From DATJPR01 sp963811705 (GTDB taxonomy: Bacteria; Bacteroidota; Ignavibacteria; UBA10030; UBA6906), in assembly GCA_963811705.1 (NCBI GenBank), contig CAWESL010000008.1, forward strand, positions 248,001 to 312,000: a DNA stretch of 64,000 nucleotides, read 5' to 3'. The position numbers were made by a program, and so were the translations under genes. Numbering within the stretch: the stretch's first letter is position 1; every line of letters begins with the position of its first letter. Below the pieces are notes generated by a model, which ran no database searches, had not been told where the DNA came from, and worked only from the letters and a program-made list of their open reading frames with translations. Of this stretch, positions 33,587 to 42,740 are shown piece by piece.

Positions 33587-36022
33587 TTACAATTCATACT
33601 GGTACCGAAGGCTGACAAAGTTCTCGTCACTCGATCCGGGGTTCTTGAAATAGCTGAACTCGCCGATGAGCCGCATGGAAGGGTAAAAGGACCATTCCGT
33701 ATCCAGATTGAATACGGTGCGCGAAAAATCTCCAAAGGACGGGCTGATAACCGCCTGGGCGCTGAGAATCGACGCGATGATCTCATAGCGTCCCTGGAAT
33801 CCGAGCGTGGCGTAATCAAGCCGCTGCCGCGGGGCGCCGGGATAGGCGCCGGGGAGCTGGTTGAAATTCATGGCGATGTCCACGGTCGTCGTCAGCGGAA
33901 CCCGGTACCGCGTGTCGAGGCTGAGCCCCACGGTCGCCGCATTGACGCTCAGCGCCCGCGTGGTTGCGTCCGTACGGTCCGACGACGAGACGTTCATCGA
34001 AATGCGATGATCGGCGACGAATTGAAAATCGTACGACGTGGAAAGGAAAATCCTGTTCGTGACGTCGCTGATCGCATTGAGAGAATCCGGTCCAAGCGTA
34101 TTCAGCCCGTTCGAGTTGTCGTACCGGTTGTATCCCACCGTGAACGAGGGCAATGACGAGTTCGGGGAATAGGAGACAGCCGTTGTCAGTGTCGAATACA
34201 CGGTCGTCGCCGGTTTCGTGTGCGAGGTATTATCCTGAAGCTGCTCGAAGCCCGCGGTGACCAGCAACGCGTTGTCCACCAGGCGCACCCGGTCGTTCAC
34301 GTTGTATCCCTGAACGTCCTTCCGGATGAACGACTGTCCGAACGAAGTGTAGTCGCTTCCCCGGTACAAATAGCTGAGGCGAAAGACGTTGTCGAAATAG
34401 CGCAACTGCAGCGCGACGTCGCCCGCGGCGGTGCTGAGGCGCTTGAGCGACAGCGGCCGGAGGTATTCGTTCACGATGATGAAGCGCGAGAGGATGTCAC
34501 GCACCTGGCGGACATTGGCGGAGTCGTTCGGAAAGAGCTGCCCGATCCGCTCGTCCGAGATGTTGCCGGAGGAAATGTCGCTGTTGTATGCGCTGAATGC
34601 ACCCTGGGCGGACAATTCGATCCGCCGCTTGTCGAGCCGCACCACCATGTCTGTCCCGAGGACGAGGTTTTCCTGCGGGTGGGATCCGGTCGCGATCGAT
34701 TCGGTGTCGTCCGTCGATTTCATCCAGGTAAATCCCACCTGCCATGTTTCGCCGGACCCGAAGCTCGGCCGGATCGCAAAGAGATTGCGCTGATAGGTTC
34801 CAAAGTTGTACTTCCCCCAAAGCCCGGGAGAGATCTGCGCGTATGCTGCGGAGGGATCGGCGGCTTGTGCGCTGGAGAGGAGAGAATCGGGAAGCGTCGT
34901 GATGAGCTGCCCTTCGATTCCGCGGGTGATCTGACCCTCACTCACATCGAGATTGAAGACGCCAAGGGTGAGCGAGGCATGAAGCCCGCGGACCCGTTTT
35001 CCACTCAGAATAAGGTCAGGAAACGATGGCGTGAGATCGCCGTAACCCGCCTTTCCCCACCGGGATTCGACGCCGACAAAGAAGCGATCCTGCGGTTGCC
35101 GGTCACTTTTTTCATCAGAGGTCAAGAACGTGTTCGCCACAAATCGCCAATCCCCGTACTTCGCTCCCAGTCGTATCGATCCGCGGTTGTACCAGGTGCC
35201 GACGGTGTCCACCTCTTCGCGTCGTGATTCCAACGCCACGGACGCAGAATAGGAAATCTTGCCGGGTTGCGGAACCGCGGCGAAATTCATCCCCGAAACC
35301 TCAAACGTGAGCGATGCGGTCCGATACAGGTTTCCGGAAAAGGTATAAAGCCCCACCTGAACGTGATGTGGTCCGGGCGTCAACGACAGTCCCACGTTGT
35401 CCGGGGAGACCACGCCGACATCACCGCTGAGGACGACCTTCGGGGTGATGTCCGCCCCATCCAGAAACACCTTTGTGGCAGGGCGGTCAACGACGCTGTC
35501 GGCCCGCAGGAGCGAGAAGGAAATGACGACATCATCCGGCGAAAGGGGAAGATCGACATCAGGACTGAGAAAAATGACCTGAGACTCAATCCCGACTCCG
35601 GATTGCACGGCGATCCGCATCGTCCGTTGCGGGGGGATCGAAAACGGGTCGCGCGAATCACTGAGTGGGTAGGTTTCGTACGTCCCGTTGGTCAGAACAA
35701 ACACAATGTAGTATTCGAGCGAGGGGACCACTGCCACTGATGCCGGGAGCGTGGCGGTCGCGCTCGTGCCGCGAATATCCATGTCGGCCCGTCTGTACTC
35801 GCTTTCGCCGAACGCCCGATAGACAATCACCGCATGGTCAACGCCGTCGGTCCTGCTCAATGTTGCAGTGACATGGACAGGTTGGCCGGCACGGACTTCG
35901 GCGGGAACGATGGAGGAGATGCGGGTGGAAACTTGTGCGTGGACCTGGGAGAGCGCGGCCGGAAAAACAAGGCACAGCGCTGCGATGGCAGATGCCATTG
36001 CTGACCGGTGGAGGAGGTTCAT
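33587..36022 (-). CDS. Large predicted outer-membrane beta-barrel with N-terminal Ig-like domains
   Basis: 811 residues with signal peptide (about 1-29). Residues 30-250 look like beta-sandwich repeats (VSTRISSIVPAEVRAGQPVH; LTPGPHHVQVGLYTFSGN). From about 260 to the end are many alternating strands with Tyr/Phe-rich ends, finishing FVSLRYQYEL, typical of an integral outer-membrane barrel. I do not recognise a named family. It lies between the FecR-like and cyclase genes, 18 bp from the latter, so it probably works with them at the envelope. Confidence 0.75.
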   Translation of the reverse strand: MNLLHRSAMASAIAALCLVFPAALSQVHAQVSTRISSIVPAEVRAGQPVHVTATLSRTDGVDHAVIVYRAFGESEYRRADMDIRGTSATATLPASVAVVPSLEYYIVFVLTNGTYETYPLSDSRDPFSIPPQRTMRIAVQSGVGIESQVIFLSPDVDLPLSPDDVVISFSLLRADSVVDRPATKVFLDGADITPKVVLSGDVGVVSPDNVGLSLTPGPHHVQVGLYTFSGNLYRTASLTFEVSGMNFAAVPQPGKISYSASVALESRREEVDTVGTWYNRGSIRLGAKYGDWRFVANTFLTSDEKSDRQPQDRFFVGVESRWGKAGYGDLTPSFPDLILSGKRVRGLHASLTLGVFNLDVSEGQITRGIEGQLITTLPDSLLSSAQAADPSAAYAQISPGLWGKYNFGTYQRNLFAIRPSFGSGETWQVGFTWMKSTDDTESIATGSHPQENLVLGTDMVVRLDKRRIELSAQGAFSAYNSDISSGNISDERIGQLFPNDSANVRQVRDILSRFIIVNEYLRPLSLKRLSTAAGDVALQLRYFDNVFRLSYLYRGSDYTSFGQSFIRKDVQGYNVNDRVRLVDNALLVTAGFEQLQDNTSHTKPATTVYSTLTTAVSYSPNSSLPSFTVGYNRYDNSNGLNTLGPDSLNAISDVTNRIFLSTSYDFQFVADHRISMNVSSSDRTDATTRALSVNAATVGLSLDTRYRVPLTTTVDIAMNFNQLPGAYPGAPRQRLDYATLGFQGRYEIIASILSAQAVISPSFGDFSRTVFNLDTEWSFYPSMRLIGEFSYFKNPGSSDENFVSLRYQYEL

Positions 36023-36061
36023 CGGCCCCTTATCATTGATGATGGAAAGAACGTTTCGCTA

Positions 36062-36754
36062 TCAGTCGTGATACTCGATTCGGAGATTCTTCGGGTTTCC
36101 GTCACGATCGTGCAGTTCAAATTCGAGAGTCTTCTGCGCATCGCCGGTCAACGCGTTCTCCGCCAGCTGCCGTTCTCGGGCAGTGCTCTGGCGGCTGAAG
36201 ACTGTACCGTTGGGCCCGGAAATTCCAGTGAATCCCGCAGCGACATCAAGAGAAGTGTTCGACTGGAGATTGGTGAAATGGACCGTGCCCTCGAGGATGA
36301 TCAAGGTGTCTCCGGCCGCTGTACTGTTGAACGCCCCGCCCGTGCCCCGGATCGAAGCGACCGATGTCGGTGACGTAAACCGGAATTCCTCGCCCTGGCG
36401 CTGCTTTTGCACCGTAAACCCGATGACCCCCATCCGGACATCGACCGACTTCGAAAAGTCGGAGCCGTTCAGACTGCCGGTCACGATGACTTCCGAAAGT
36501 TCCCGCACCCGGACAAGACTATTGTCCATGAACTTGATGATCGCCACCGACTTCGCACCCGTCTTCACACGGTCCCCCGATGCGAGGGTCTCCCCCTTCT
36601 TGGCGGGCAGCCAGTTCTTTCCTGCCTCCATCTTTGAAACGTCGGCAATGATTTTGCTCAGGAGACCGATGGTGATGGCCGACGGTTCGGCAGGGGTCAC
36701 GATTCCCGGCGCCAATACCAGCAATGCGATGAATATCGAAGTTACCCGTGTCAT
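36062..36754 (-). CDS. FecR-domain protein, secreted
   Basis: 230 residues from ATG 36754 (MTRVTSIFIALLVLAP); a start 5 codons upstream is possible. A signal peptide leads to the FecR fold: KGETLASGDRVKTGAKSVAI, NSLVRVRELSEVIV, then RFTSPTSVASIRGTGGAF and LIILEGTVHFTN. The usual FecR N-terminal cytoplasmic anti-sigma part and membrane anchor are absent, so this is a periplasmic FecR-like module. Such domains often lie beside CHASE2 cyclases, as here. Confidence 0.85.
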   Translation of the reverse strand: MTRVTSIFIALLVLAPGIVTPAEPSAITIGLLSKIIADVSKMEAGKNWLPAKKGETLASGDRVKTGAKSVAIIKFMDNSLVRVRELSEVIVTGSLNGSDFSKSVDVRMGVIGFTVQKQRQGEEFRFTSPTSVASIRGTGGAFNSTAAGDTLIILEGTVHFTNLQSNTSLDVAAGFTGISGPNGTVFSRQSTARERQLAENALTGDAQKTLEFELHDRDGNPKNLRIEYHD

Positions 36755-36774
36755 GGCTCTGCCTCTCATTGGCG

Positions 36775-37863
36775 TTACTGAATTCCCGCCGTCTGCACGG
36801 CATCCGGATGCGTCCGCAGGTACTTGAGAATCTCGAGCAGCTCGGTGATCTGGATGGCTGCGCCGTTCACGCGAACGGTTCCCGTCGGCGTCAGCCCTTC
36901 CGCGCGGATCTGGTCGAAGACCGGCTTGAACTTCGGATCGAGCGATGACTCGACTTCGTCCAGGAGCGAGGAAGCCGCCGAAGGCCCTGCCTCAACGGTA
37001 AAGGACCGGAGAGAACTCTTGAGAAGCGTGCTTTTTCCTCCCAGCGCGCGGACAACTCCTTCGACATACCACACGTACGTGTGGCCCGCCTGCAACGAGC
37101 GAACACCGCCGGAAGGATACTGGAAGGACGTCGACGGCACTTCCTGTACCAGGATCGGCACTCCCTGCGTGGCTTCTTCAAGACTCGACTGCCCGGGCAG
37201 CAATTCGAAGATCGATATCCTGGATTGCGTGCCATCGAACACCCACTGGAAGAGCGGGAGTTGGCTGACGTTCCGATCGGCGTCGTTCGGGAACAACAGC
37301 TCAACCGACGAGGGATTGGTGAGGCGGAACGAGAAATTGTCGCTTGCCTGTGCCGTCTCCGGCGAAGTCTCGAAGATGCTCACGAAGAACGTGTAAGTCC
37401 CCGCGGGCATTTGTCCGCTGGGGAGCGCAACGTCGAGGAATTTTTGCTTTGCCTCCGGGTTCCATATCGTCGTCGAATCCTGAATGGTCTTGCCCAGCCC
37501 CAGGTCGAGATTCGTAAACGTCCGTGCTCCTGCGATCGTGAAGATCCTCGTCCTCACTTTGACCGCGCCGTTCTCGTCCTCCCACTGTTCACCGGTCGCG
37601 AGAGTCACTTTGAGCGTGATCTCAGCGTACGCAGAAACGGTCCTTCCGCCGGGGACCGTGACATCGACGCTGAAAAGCCATTGGGGAGAAGACGAGCGGG
37701 TGAAATCCACGTCGCTCAAGGAGAGGATGTTGATTGGAGCCGAAACGGTATGGACCACGATTCCCTGCGCGAAAGACAGGAACGGGGTAACGGCGAACAG
37801 CAGGACAAGGGCTCGTCCAATCGCTCCGGGAGTTCTTGAGAGGAAAAGGAGACTCTTTTTCAT
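36775..37863 (-). CDS. Secreted beta-rich protein, first gene of the FecR/CHASE2 operon
   Basis: 362 residues with signal peptide (about 1-33, ...AVTPFLSFAQG). It has two beta-domain-like parts: IVVHTVSAPINILSLSDVDF ... VPGGRTVSAYAEITLKVTLA and a fibronectin-like part LPLFQWVFDGTQSRISIFEL ... VWYVEGVV. A helical C-terminal segment (LLDEVESSLDPKFKPVFDQI, RAEGLTPTGTVRVNG) follows. I do not recognise a named family. It has a GGAGGAG ribosome-binding site upstream of ATG 37863 and starts the operon. Confidence 0.75.
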   Translation of the reverse strand: MKKSLLFLSRTPGAIGRALVLLFAVTPFLSFAQGIVVHTVSAPINILSLSDVDFTRSSSPQWLFSVDVTVPGGRTVSAYAEITLKVTLATGEQWEDENGAVKVRTRIFTIAGARTFTNLDLGLGKTIQDSTTIWNPEAKQKFLDVALPSGQMPAGTYTFFVSIFETSPETAQASDNFSFRLTNPSSVELLFPNDADRNVSQLPLFQWVFDGTQSRISIFELLPGQSSLEEATQGVPILVQEVPSTSFQYPSGGVRSLQAGHTYVWYVEGVVRALGGKSTLLKSSLRSFTVEAGPSAASSLLDEVESSLDPKFKPVFDQIRAEGLTPTGTVRVNGAAIQITELLEILKYLRTHPDAVQTAGIQ

Positions 37864-38157
37864 GCCGCACTCCTCCGACAGGAATGAAACGCGTTCATTA
37901 TGCTCTCAACTGGGTGCAACAGAATCAAGAACTTCTCAATGACATGGGAGGCGGGGGATAACAACGGCGCGGTGTTCGGCTACCCCAGAACCTTGTCGAT
38001 CGTTCACGTAACGGACAGCAGATCCAGGTTTCACGATCACCAGAAGCTGGGCGACGCTTCGAACGCTGGGAGGCGGACGCCGGTCACCCTTTTGCAGGCC
38101 GGTGAGTCAGCAGGTCAACCTCCGGGGCTGTTTTGCCTCTACAGCTCTTCTCTGACG
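37864..38157 (-). other. Long leader of the FecR/CHASE2 operon
   Basis: The region holds no gene. If transcription starts near 38151, the mRNA has a leader of about 290 nt before ATG 37863. The leader has several GC-rich short inverted repeats around 38060-38130, but I could not match a known riboswitch. No terminator-like T-run was seen. Confidence 0.5.
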
Positions 38158-38186
38158 AGTATACGAAATGGACGGATCTCATGCAA
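38158..38186 (-). promoter_or_regulatory. Sigma-70-type promoter of the FecR/CHASE2 operon
   Basis: On the minus strand TTGCAT (38186-38181), a 17-bp spacer and TATACT (38163-38158) predict a start near 38151. Confidence 0.55.
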
Positions 38187-38213
38187 TTATCCGCCAATTC
38201 CGGGCGAATTTGC

Positions 38214-39533
38214 TCAAAAATGGACGATGTCGTTATACAGGACGAACGCCATGAACGCAAGCAGAATGACAAATCCCGCACGCTGCAAACCGAGTTTGAT
38301 CGAAACGGGGACCTCGCGTCGAAAGATCCCTTCGTAGACGAGGAACGCGAGGTGACCTCCATCGAGCGCCGGGAACGGCAGGATATTCAGAATGGCGAGG
38401 CTCACGCTTAACAATGCCATGAATCCCAGGAACGCGGCCCATCCCATCTCGGCGGACTGGGTCGCCATCTGCGCGATCCGAATCGGCCCTCCGACAGACT
38501 GACTGAACGGCGTCTTTCCCGTGATGACCTGCCAGATTTGTTTGACGAACAGGACGGCAACGTTGCCGATCTGTTCGACGCCCTTCGGCAGCGCCTGCAA
38601 CAGCGTGTAGTGGATCAGTGTGACGCGACCGATGTATCGCAAGCCGAAGCTGATGCCGATCCGTCCATCGCTCGAAGGGGTCGCCGTCCCGTTCATGATC
38701 GCCCCATTGCGCCGCCACTCGATCGCGATCGTTTTCCCGGCGTTGCTCACGATGGCCTGCTTCACCCGATTCTGATCAAGTCCCACCGGAACGCCGTTCA
38801 CCGCAAGCAGTACGTCTCCTGGTTTGAGTCCGGCTTCGTCGGCCGGTTTGCCGGGGTCGACCGTTCCAATGGTGATCTCGCAACTGTCCGGGATCAGACC
38901 GAGCGGGTCGATCGAAGCATCTTTCAACATCATCCGGGGGAGAACAAGACGAACCTGCTGTGAGTCCCGCTGGACAACGAAGGCCACGTCGTTGTTCATC
39001 GAGTTGACCAGTGCGGAGGAATACACGGCATCCCAATCTGAAACCGGTGATCCGTTCACCGAGAGGATTTTGTCGCCCGGCCGGATCCCTGCGGAGGCCC
39101 CGCCGCTGTTTTCAACAACATAACCGACGGTCGTCGTCTCCCGGACCGCGGATCCCTGGACATAATTGATTCCCCAGAAAATGACGATCGCGAGAATGAT
39201 GTTCATAATGACGCCCGCGGAAATCACGATCATTCTCTGCCAGATCGGCTTGGCCCGGAACTCCCACGGCTGTGGGGGCTTTTCAAGAAAGTCGGTGTCG
39301 AAACTTTCGTCGATCATCCCGGCGATCTTGACATATCCGCCGATCGGGATCCATGAAACGCAATAGTCGGTTTCTCCAATTTGCTTCCCGAACGCGCGCG
39401 GTGGGAAGCCGATCGAAAACCGGTCGACACGCATCCGGAAGATTTTCGCCGCGATGAAATGGCCGAATTCGTGAATGAAGACGAGCACTCCGAGGGTGAC
39501 GACAAAATAGACGACGGTCATCAGAAATTGCAT
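38214..39533 (-). CDS. rseP: RIP metalloprotease RseP (site-2 protease)
   Basis: 439 residues from ATG 39533 (MQFLMTVVYFVVTLGVLVFI). The zinc site is HEFGH in the first membrane segment, with the second site-2-protease motif NILPFPALDGGH near the C terminus. Two PDZ domains lie between (VVENSGGASAGIRPGDKILS and ADEAGLKPGDVLLAVNGVPV). It cuts anti-sigma factors and signal peptides within the membrane. It follows dxr by 13 bp, the usual dxr-rseP pair. The window also encodes zinc-finger anti-sigma candidates that could be its substrates. Confidence 0.95.
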   Translation of the reverse strand: MQFLMTVVYFVVTLGVLVFIHEFGHFIAAKIFRMRVDRFSIGFPPRAFGKQIGETDYCVSWIPIGGYVKIAGMIDESFDTDFLEKPPQPWEFRAKPIWQRMIVISAGVIMNIILAIVIFWGINYVQGSAVRETTTVGYVVENSGGASAGIRPGDKILSVNGSPVSDWDAVYSSALVNSMNNDVAFVVQRDSQQVRLVLPRMMLKDASIDPLGLIPDSCEITIGTVDPGKPADEAGLKPGDVLLAVNGVPVGLDQNRVKQAIVSNAGKTIAIEWRRNGAIMNGTATPSSDGRIGISFGLRYIGRVTLIHYTLLQALPKGVEQIGNVAVLFVKQIWQVITGKTPFSQSVGGPIRIAQMATQSAEMGWAAFLGFMALLSVSLAILNILPFPALDGGHLAFLVYEGIFRREVPVSIKLGLQRAGFVILLAFMAFVLYNDIVHF

Positions 39534-39546
39534 AAGAGAACGTTCC

Positions 39547-40710
39547 TCAAGAGTGCAAGTGGGCAACCGAGATCCGGCGTTCGATCGAATCCCTGGTGAT
39601 CCGGTCGACTTCGAGCAGGTCATCCAGCATCGGATGTTCGATCGGCTCATGATCGCAAAGGGCACTGTTGATCAGGGCCGGAATATCTGAGAATCCGATC
39701 TTTCCCCGCAGAAACATCTGCACCGCGACCTCATTCGCAGCGTTCAGGACCGCAGGGGCTGTCCCTCCGGTCTGCAGGGCGTCGTACGCAAGCGTCAGAC
39801 AACGGAAGCGTGTCGTGTCAGGATTTGAAAACGTCAGCGTTCCATTGCGACTGAAATCCAGGGTGGGGGAGAGCGTGCTGGCACGTTCGGGGTATGTCAG
39901 GGCATACTGAATCGGGATCCGCATGTCGGGCACCCCAAGTTGTGCCTTGACGGATCCATCCACAAATTCCACCATGGAGTGGATGATCGATTGAGGATGG
40001 ATGATGACTTCGATCCGTTCTTTCGGCAAACCGAACAGCCAGTACGCTTCGATCACTTCAAGCCCTTTGTTCATCAGCGTAGCCGAATCGATGGTGATCT
40101 TGTTGCCCATCCGCCAGGTTGGATGCGCGAGCGCCTGGTCCTTCGTAATGTGATGGAATTGGTCGATCGGGAGATCGCGGAACGGCCCGCCCGACGCCGT
40201 GAGAATGAGGCGGCGAATCGCGCTGACGCTTTCCCCCTGGATGCACTGCAGGATGGCGCTATGCTCGCTGTCCACGGGAAGCAGACGCACGCCGTGCTGC
40301 CGCACGGCATCCATGATCAACTCGCCCCCGACGACAAGCGTCTCCTTGTTCGCGAGTGCGACATGCTTCCCCGCTTCAATTGCGCGGAGGGTCGGCACCA
40401 ATCCGACAAATCCCACAAGCGCGCTGATGACGAGATCGACGTCCGGTCTCTGGACGGCCTCCACAAGTCCGAAGTCACCCACAAGGATTTTTGTTGCGCC
40501 ATCGATCGACAGCGCCAGATCGTCTGCGGTCTGCCGGTCGGAAACCACCACGACGCGGGGATGAAATCGCGCAATCTGTTCCTTGAGGAGCGTCACGTTC
40601 CGATGGGCCGTGAGGACAGTAACGCGGAACCTGTCCGGCAACGCGGCAATGACCTCGAGACTGCTCCTCCCGATGGATCCCGTTGAACCGAGAATAGCAA
40701 TGTTGGTCAT
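39547..40710 (-). CDS. dxr: 1-deoxy-D-xylulose 5-phosphate reductoisomerase
   Basis: 387 residues from ATG 40710 (MTNIAILGSTGSIGRSSLEV), the correct family length. It has the NADPH-binding GSTGSIG, the ALANKETLVVGGELIM strand, LPVDSEHSAILQCIQGE and the metal/substrate region RRLILTASGGPFRDLP, and the C-terminal TLMNKGLEVIEAYWLFGLP. Second step of the MEP isoprenoid pathway. It is followed by rseP. The longer reading frame upstream of 40710 carries no similarity. Confidence 0.97.
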   Translation of the reverse strand: MTNIAILGSTGSIGRSSLEVIAALPDRFRVTVLTAHRNVTLLKEQIARFHPRVVVVSDRQTADDLALSIDGATKILVGDFGLVEAVQRPDVDLVISALVGFVGLVPTLRAIEAGKHVALANKETLVVGGELIMDAVRQHGVRLLPVDSEHSAILQCIQGESVSAIRRLILTASGGPFRDLPIDQFHHITKDQALAHPTWRMGNKITIDSATLMNKGLEVIEAYWLFGLPKERIEVIIHPQSIIHSMVEFVDGSVKAQLGVPDMRIPIQYALTYPERASTLSPTLDFSRNGTLTFSNPDTTRFRCLTLAYDALQTGGTAPAVLNAANEVAVQMFLRGKIGFSDIPALINSALCDHEPIEHPMLDDLLEVDRITRDSIERRISVAHLHS

Positions 40711-40856
40711 AGAGTCCCAGGAGTGCGTTATTGGACTTCGATCCTGTAAGGTACGCATCCCCGGCTTGTTTCGCAATGCGAAGCGACGACCTTCGCGGGA
40801 AATACCTTTGTGTCTGAATCGTTTTCTTCATTCATTAGAGCGGCAACACGAGCTCC

Positions 40857-42740
40857 ATGGTGAATCCGCTTAGCAAAAAATTGTCGATGTTCAGGCGCTT
40901 TCTGCTTTTCCTCATTCCCATCGCCTGCTTCTCGACCTCCGGATTTTCCCAACCCGCCGATCCCGGCGCAAGGTACCGTCTTGCGGTCGCACTCGAACAG
41001 GCAAACGATTTCGAACATGCCCTGAACTTGTATCAACAGCTGGCGGCGGGCGACTCGACGAATCCTGTCTACGGCGACGCTGTTCAGCGTCTCCTGGTCC
41101 AACTCAAGAAGTATGACGAAGCCATTGCCTTTCTGAAGGCCCGCCTGCGAAGAACGCCTGGTGATCCGGCGATTCTCGTTGGTCTCGGGACGGTGTACTA
41201 CCGCTCGGGAAATGAGCAGGAGGCTTATGCCACCTGGCAAAAGGTCATTGACGCAAATCCGTCGAACCCGACTGCGTATCGAATGGTCGCGGGGGCCGAG
41301 CTTGAAAATCGACTCCTGGATCGCGCTGTCAGTACCTATGAGCGGGGAAGGGATGCGGTCAAGGATCCTACGATGTTTACGCTGGAAATAGCGCAGCTGC
41401 AGGTGGCAACGATGAATTTCGCCGGCGCCACCGGTGAGTACCTGCGCTGGTTCGAACACAACCCGTCGCAAATCAACTATGTGGAGAACCGGCTCAGCGC
41501 GTTCACTGCCAAGCCCGACGGTCGTCAGAGTGCGATCCGGGTGGTCCTCGACGCTGTCCAACATTCGGAAACCGCCGGACTTGATGAGATTCTTGGCTGG
41601 CTCTACATCGAGGGGAAAGAATGGGACAAAGCGTATGACGCCTTTAGCGCGATTGACCGTCTCTCCGGCTCAAATGGGGCAGGGCTCTCGGCGTTCGGCG
41701 ATCGCGCTCTCGGAGAGCATGAATACGGGATCGCAGTCAAGGCGTACAAGGCCGCGCTGGGCGAGAAGCTTTCCGATCAACGGCGACCGAACGTCATGTT
41801 CGGGTATGCCTCTGCTCTCAAGGAGCTTGTGCTCCCTCCCGACTCAACGATGCTTGGGGCGGATCAAAGCGCGGGACGGGTTCCCGAGACGATCACTTCG
41901 GATGTTGCCGTTAAAGCGTTCGAGGACCTGATCGACCGATATCCGAAGAGCCAGCTTGCCGCCCTTTCCCGGTTTTCCATCGGTCTCATCAGAATGGAAC
42001 GCGACGAAGATCTGAACGCGGCGCGGACGGCGTTTGAACAGTCGCGTGACGATCCCGCCGGACCGCCGACGCTGAAATTTGCCGCCGCGCTCCGCCTGGG
42101 CGAGCTCGCGACGTGGAGAGGCGATACGTCCATGGCGCGACGGATGTACCTCTGGGTGTCGGCCCGACCCGAGGCCGAGCCGGACCAGAGCGATGAAGCG
42201 ACATTCCGGCTTGCCGAACTCGATTATTTCGGCGGGCACTTCACGTCCGCACAGGCGGTCCTTGCGACGCTTTCCTTGAACCTGAAGGCGGATTTTGCCA
42301 ACGATGCGCTTGCGCTGAAAGCGTTCCTGCAGGAAAACATGGCAACGCCCGACGCTCTTCGTGCGTTTGCCCGGGCCGACCTTGCAGCGCGACAGCACCG
42401 CAATACGGAAGCCATCGCGATGTTCCAGGACGTTACCCGTCAGTATCCCACATCGCTCCTGGTGGATGATGCCCTGATGAAAATCGCCGGCCTTCAAACG
42501 GCGACGCGACTCTATGCCGACGCCATTACGACATACCGGACCCTCCTCGACAAGTTCAAGGAGAGCAGCATTGACCTCGACCGGGCGCAATTTTTGATCG
42601 GGGATGTCTATCAGCACGGGCTTCGCAATACAAATGCAGCCGTCGCTGCCTACGAACAACTGCTCGCATCGTATCCAAAATCGATGATGGCGGACGAAGC
42701 ACGGAAGAGAATTCGCGAGCTGCGGGGAGAAGCGGAATGA
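40857..42740 (+). CDS. Secreted TPR protein
   Basis: 627 residues from ATG 40857, with a signal peptide (RFLLFLIPIACFSTSGFSQP). At least ten TPR-like units run through the chain, for example ALEQANDFEHALNLYQQLAA, AIAFLKARLRRTPGDPAI and RNTEAIAMFQDVTRQYPTSL. TPR proteins of this size usually act as scaffolds, and some belong to the BamD-like or Por secretion machinery. The last codons overlap the next gene by 4 bp (ATGA), so the two are translationally coupled. The specific role is unknown. Confidence 0.85.
   Translation: MVNPLSKKLSMFRRFLLFLIPIACFSTSGFSQPADPGARYRLAVALEQANDFEHALNLYQQLAAGDSTNPVYGDAVQRLLVQLKKYDEAIAFLKARLRRTPGDPAILVGLGTVYYRSGNEQEAYATWQKVIDANPSNPTAYRMVAGAELENRLLDRAVSTYERGRDAVKDPTMFTLEIAQLQVATMNFAGATGEYLRWFEHNPSQINYVENRLSAFTAKPDGRQSAIRVVLDAVQHSETAGLDEILGWLYIEGKEWDKAYDAFSAIDRLSGSNGAGLSAFGDRALGEHEYGIAVKAYKAALGEKLSDQRRPNVMFGYASALKELVLPPDSTMLGADQSAGRVPETITSDVAVKAFEDLIDRYPKSQLAALSRFSIGLIRMERDEDLNAARTAFEQSRDDPAGPPTLKFAAALRLGELATWRGDTSMARRMYLWVSARPEAEPDQSDEATFRLAELDYFGGHFTSAQAVLATLSLNLKADFANDALALKAFLQENMATPDALRAFARADLAARQHRNTEAIAMFQDVTRQYPTSLLVDDALMKIAGLQTATRLYADAITTYRTLLDKFKESSIDLDRAQFLIGDVYQHGLRNTNAAVAAYEQLLASYPKSMMADEARKRIRELRGEAE

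Noticed and set aside
37864..38157. c-di-GMP or other known riboswitch in the leader
   Set aside because: Short stretches resemble GGCAAA and ACCGGCCT elements, but the order and spacing do not fit GEMM or other consensus motifs that I can recall.
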